From contig CAKZYJ010000175.1 of assembly GCA_937884755.1 (NCBI GenBank), positions 1 to 43,768 on the forward strand: a stretch of DNA of 43,768 bases, written 5' to 3'. A program made the translations under genes and the position numbers. How positions within the stretch are numbered: position 1 is the first letter of the stretch; each line of letters opens with the position of its first letter. This DNA comes from an uncultured Flammeovirgaceae bacterium. Lineage in GTDB: Bacteria; Bacteroidota; Bacteroidia; Cytophagales; Cyclobacteriaceae. Shown piece by piece: positions 40,657-43,768 of the stretch. The notes under the pieces are model-generated. The model saw nothing but the letters and a program-made list of their open reading frames with translations. It was not told where the DNA came from and did not search any database.

Positions 40657-43293
40657 TTATTCATTCCTGAGTGAGTCTACCGGATTAGCCAGAGCCGCCC
40701 GAATAGATTTGAAACTAACTGTAAACAATGCGATCAGTAGGCCAACTAGTGCTGCAATGCCGAACATCCACCAAGAGAGATCAATGCTGTAAGTGAAATC
40801 GGCCAGCCACTGCTGCATAAAGTAGTAGCCCAGCGGTGCAGCTACTGCAAACGCAATTCCCACCAGCATTACTAAATCTTTAGTAAATAGATACACGATA
40901 TGGGATACCGTCGCCCCCAAAACTTTGCGTATGCCCATCTCTTTGGTTCTCTGAGCAGTAATAAAGCTGATGAGTCCGTACAACCCCAAACAACCAATAA
41001 AAATAGCGATGCCCGCAAACAGTGTGAGCAGCCGAGAAGTCCGCTGCTCTTTTTCGTACCAGGTAGCTAGGTCATCGTCCAGAAACTGATAAGTGAAATA
41101 ATACTGCGGAAAGGCTTCTGTCCACTGTTGCTCAATATGATTAATAGCTTCTGACACCTGCTGCATATTGATTTTGAAGGCCACTTGTTGAAACAGATTA
41201 GGAAATCGAGCCATAACAACCGATGGAATCTCGCGTTGCAACGAAAGCGAGTGAAAGTCTTTCACGACACCAATAATAGGTGCTTCCACTCCGTAAAAAC
41301 TCACTATCGTTCCCAAAGCATCTTGCGGATCTTGGATACCATTCGCTTTCAGAAAAGTCTCATTAACCAATATTTGCGTAGAGTCACTTTCTCGTAGATT
41401 ACGCCCGGCTAGCAAGGAAATATCGTACAAACGTAAATAGTGCTCGTCGACGAGCTTTACCTCGGTTGATTTTTCCTCATTGGGTAGGTTCTCAAAAGTA
41501 TAATTGGTCCATGATTTATTAATCGTAGCCGAAGGAGCATTCAGGGAGAAACTAGCTACCTCGATAGCTGCGTGCTGAACGGTAGTATTTCGAAGGGTCT
41601 GTAACTTGTCGGGATTACTTTCGGGAAGGTCAACCGTAATAATTGCCTCTTTTTCAAAACCCAATTCAGTAGTATTGAAGTAATGCATCTGGCTGACTAC
41701 TACAATAGTACAAATAATCAATACTTGTGATAGGGCAAACTGAAAAATGATAAGCCCTCGGCGTAGGTTCAGCCCCCCAGTTTGCTGATTGGTCAACGTA
41801 TTTTTGAGCGTAGCTGCCGGACGAAACCGTGCCAGCACAATGGATGGGTAAAAACCAGCTAATATGCCTACGGCTAGTGCAAGGCCAAAGGCGACGAGTA
41901 AGGTCAACGGTTGATATAACCAGGATATATCTAAAGTAACCCCTAGCAATTCAGGTAAGTAAGGAAATACGACAGCAATTAATAGATAGGCTAAAAGCAG
42001 AGCAGCTAGGGTAAGTGCAAATGTCTCACTCATAAACTGACCAATCATTTGGTAACGGGTACTTCCTAGCACTTTTCGTATGCCCACTTCTTTTGATCGC
42101 TTTACGGCTTGGGCAGTAGCTAAATTAACAAAGTTAATACAAGCCGTGATTAGCAAAAACAACCCAATCAACATCAAACTAGTGACGGCTTGTTTGCTAA
42201 TAGAGCGTTTAGAAAAGTTGGTGTTCCCTATATCACCATTATAGTGAATTTCAGACAGAGGCTGCAAAGCGTGAGTAGTTCTTTCATCGGCTACTTCCTG
42301 ACTAACATACTTGCTAATTGTGGCATGAAACTGCGTTTCTACTTCGCTTGGATCAGTACCTTCGCTGAGAAGCACATAGGTTTGATGGTAAGAATTAGTA
42401 CTTAACCTATACTCTGCCCGATAACCTCCACCTTGTTGAAAAGTAGCGTAGGATATCGCGATCTGAATAGGCATATCGGTATTCAGGGGAGTATCTTCAA
42501 AAATACCACTGACAATAAGATCGTCCTCATTATTCAGTTTCATTCGTTTTCCTAAAGCATCACCATCAAAATACTTCTTAGCCAGAGCTTCACTAATAGC
42601 CACCTGACCTGGTTCGGCTAAAGATTTTTTAGGATCGCCTACCTTCCAGGGAAAATTAAAAATCTCAAAGAACGACGGGGTCATATAGTAAATGTACGAC
42701 TCCCGAGTCAGCTCTTCATTTACTTCAATTTGGGTTTGAGCAGGATTTAACCGATAGGCTACCGCTACATTCTCCACTCCTGAGTACTCATCTTCTATGA
42801 CGGGCATTAATCCGGTAGGTGTTCCGGTATCTCCATCCACTCTGATCTCATCAGGGTGACCCGTAAGCACGCGGTAGATGCGATCCGCTTGAGGATGAAA
42901 GTTATCGAAGCTTAGCTCAAAGCGCACTAATAAGAAAATAACCAGTGCTCCAGCAATACCCAGCGTTAGTCCGGCAATATTAATGGCGGCGAAGCTCCGG
43001 TGTTTTTGAATATTTCGTATGGCAATCGTAAAATAGTTCTTAAACATAGGAGTATGATTGGTATGATAATTTCGTTTTCGGATATAATCAGGATGAAAAA
43101 ACATCAGCACATTGAGCCAGTATAGCAATCTCGCCCGTTGTACCCCTTTCCCTTCCACTCTTCGCTGAAAGAGTTCGTGCAGGTCACCTTCTACTTCGTC
43201 GAGTAGTTCAGAGCGGCAGTACCAACGGAGAAAGCGAGTGGCCACTTTGGGAGGCGATGAGTTATTTCTTTGGGTAGTATCGGAACGACTCAT
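40657..43293 (-). CDS. ABC transporter permease with N-terminal prefix domain (MacB/FtsX type), diverged paralogue
   Basis: The 878-residue protein has the prefix domain (about residues 14-85: ATRFLRWYCRSELLDEVEGD), then the membrane-anchored MacB/FtsX layout. The first FtsX unit (about 370-490) contains ACINFVNLATAQAVKRSKEV; the second (about 755-875) contains ITAQRTKEMGIRKVLGATVS. It is clearly related to the two genes downstream but more diverged. It heads the run of three same-strand permease genes. The start is ATG at 43293. Substrate is unknown and no ATPase gene adjoins it. Confidence 0.9.
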   Translation of the reverse strand: MSRSDTTQRNNSSPPKVATRFLRWYCRSELLDEVEGDLHELFQRRVEGKGVQRARLLYWLNVLMFFHPDYIRKRNYHTNHTPMFKNYFTIAIRNIQKHRSFAAINIAGLTLGIAGALVIFLLVRFELSFDNFHPQADRIYRVLTGHPDEIRVDGDTGTPTGLMPVIEDEYSGVENVAVAYRLNPAQTQIEVNEELTRESYIYYMTPSFFEIFNFPWKVGDPKKSLAEPGQVAISEALAKKYFDGDALGKRMKLNNEDDLIVSGIFEDTPLNTDMPIQIAISYATFQQGGGYRAEYRLSTNSYHQTYVLLSEGTDPSEVETQFHATISKYVSQEVADERTTHALQPLSEIHYNGDIGNTNFSKRSISKQAVTSLMLIGLFLLITACINFVNLATAQAVKRSKEVGIRKVLGSTRYQMIGQFMSETFALTLAALLLAYLLIAVVFPYLPELLGVTLDISWLYQPLTLLVAFGLALAVGILAGFYPSIVLARFRPAATLKNTLTNQQTGGLNLRRGLIIFQFALSQVLIICTIVVVSQMHYFNTTELGFEKEAIITVDLPESNPDKLQTLRNTTVQHAAIEVASFSLNAPSATINKSWTNYTFENLPNEEKSTEVKLVDEHYLRLYDISLLAGRNLRESDSTQILVNETFLKANGIQDPQDALGTIVSFYGVEAPIIGVVKDFHSLSLQREIPSVVMARFPNLFQQVAFKINMQQVSEAINHIEQQWTEAFPQYYFTYQFLDDDLATWYEKEQRTSRLLTLFAGIAIFIGCLGLYGLISFITAQRTKEMGIRKVLGATVSHIVYLFTKDLVMLVGIAFAVAAPLGYYFMQQWLADFTYSIDLSWWMFGIAALVGLLIALFTVSFKSIRAALANPVDSLRNE

Positions 43294-43343
43294 GAAACTA
43301 CATCTGGAATGAGGTAAATGGGCTTCTATTCATTGAGAATATG

Positions 43344-43768
43344 CTATTGTAAAAGCCAGCCAATAACTTCGGACATAAACTCCTGGCTCGGGTAATTCAC
43401 TCCTCTCCACTCAGTCATATATAGAGAAGCCATACCATCGCCCATAACTATGATCTTTCCTCCGCTCTCAGTAACTTGATAAGTGCCAAAGACTTCGTCA
43501 GATTGTTTGTTAAAGCAGAAGGGCGTGCCCCCCTCCAGTAGCCTTCCTCCGTGGTATATCACGTCGATCTTTTCGGAAACCACTACACTAGGGGTAGCAT
43601 ATCCACCGGATAAGGTATCTGAGCTGTCTTCACTAAATTGAATATCGAATGGCTCTATAATATCATTGACATTCGTTTGCTCTAGCGTAGACCAGTAGTC
43701 AACATCTAATACCAAAAATAGTGAGCCACCCTGCTGAACGTATTGCTCAATGGCAGCAACCTCATTGT
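43344..43768 (-). CDS. GATase1-like (DUF4350/ThuA-type) protein, C-terminal part
   Basis: The open frame runs off the right edge (NEVAAIEQYVQQGGSLFLVL at the edge), so 43344-43768 is only the C-terminal part, about 140 residues. The AAIEQYVQQGGSLFLV strand, a central VSEKIDVIYHGGRLLEGG region and the ending GGKIIVMGDGMASLYMT then FMSEVIGWLLQ resemble class I glutamine-amidotransferase-like folds, as in DUF4350 or ThuA-like proteins. No catalytic Cys is visible in this part. It lies 50 bp upstream of the permease run on the same strand. The function is unknown. Confidence 0.65.
   Translation of the reverse strand, partial: NEVAAIEQYVQQGGSLFLVLDVDYWSTLEQTNVNDIIEPFDIQFSEDSSDTLSGGYATPSVVVSEKIDVIYHGGRLLEGGTPFCFNKQSDEVFGTYQVTESGGKIIVMGDGMASLYMTEWRGVNYPSQEFMSEVIGWLLQ

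Noticed and set aside
1-43768. CRISPR array, tRNA genes, prophage or defence island
   Set aside because: No direct repeats with spacers, cloverleaf sequences, phage structural genes, restriction, toxin-antitoxin or nuclease-helicase clusters were seen. The repeats found are short degenerate tandem units or palindromes.

Overview
The window looks like a chromosomal segment from a free-living member of the Bacteroidota, most likely Cytophagales/Cytophagia. This is an inference. It rests on a SusC/RagA receptor at the left edge, several lipoproteins with a Bacteroidota-style lipobox, candidate promoters of the TTTG-N19-TAnnTTTG type, frequent TTG/GTG starts with almost no Shine-Dalgarno sequences, and an array of large MacB/FtsX-like permeases with an N-terminal prefix domain. 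Most of the window is ordinary housekeeping DNA. No tRNA, rRNA, CRISPR array, prophage or intact transposase gene was seen.

Layout. 1-1120: start of a SusC-type outer-membrane receptor. 1402-7599: minus-strand housekeeping genes, including tag and a tightly packed rsmI-lnt-inositol phosphatase-DMT transporter operon, then a pterin dehydratase, a secreted EEP-fold hydrolase and a DUF493 protein. 7600-9980: two poorly known genes in AT-rich surroundings, a STAS-like protein and a protein with a kinase-like catalytic loop. 9982-15687: plus-strand block with a secreted two-repeat protein, pheT, a coiled-coil protein, zapA and rny. 15708-23196: NSS transporter, a secreted CarboxypepD_reg-like protein, sucD, a degenerate Rieske-like lipoprotein, an ACT protein, pheS, a FISUMP lipoprotein and a DUF2520 dehydrogenase-like protein. 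23201-30098: HAD phosphatase, TIGR02757 protein, LysM/DPBB protein, DUF4905 protein, NfeD-ClpP protease, a bacterial UBP-type zinc finger and a receiver protein lacking its phospho-acceptor Asp. 30369-30573: a short non-autonomous inverted-repeat element. 30687-32660: a lipoprotein with five CHRD-like repeats. 32766-43293: a minus-strand array of four large permeases, one with a damaged 3' end, plus the stub of a fifth. 43344 to the right edge: end of a GATase1-like protein.

Themes. Intergenic DNA is unusually rich in short degenerate tandem repeats in 7- or 8-base phase. Each locus has its own unit (for example AGTGTTA-, CTGTGGA-, GCAATGT-, GCTGGGA- or CTATCGA-type), and the repeats often form facing inverted arms. 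They sometimes run into the ends of coding regions. Larger nested palindromes and a MITE-like element are also present. The permease array shows duplication, sequence sharing between copies, an inferred 71-bp deletion and truncation, so it appears to be expanding and decaying at once. No ATP-binding subunit for these permeases lies in the window.
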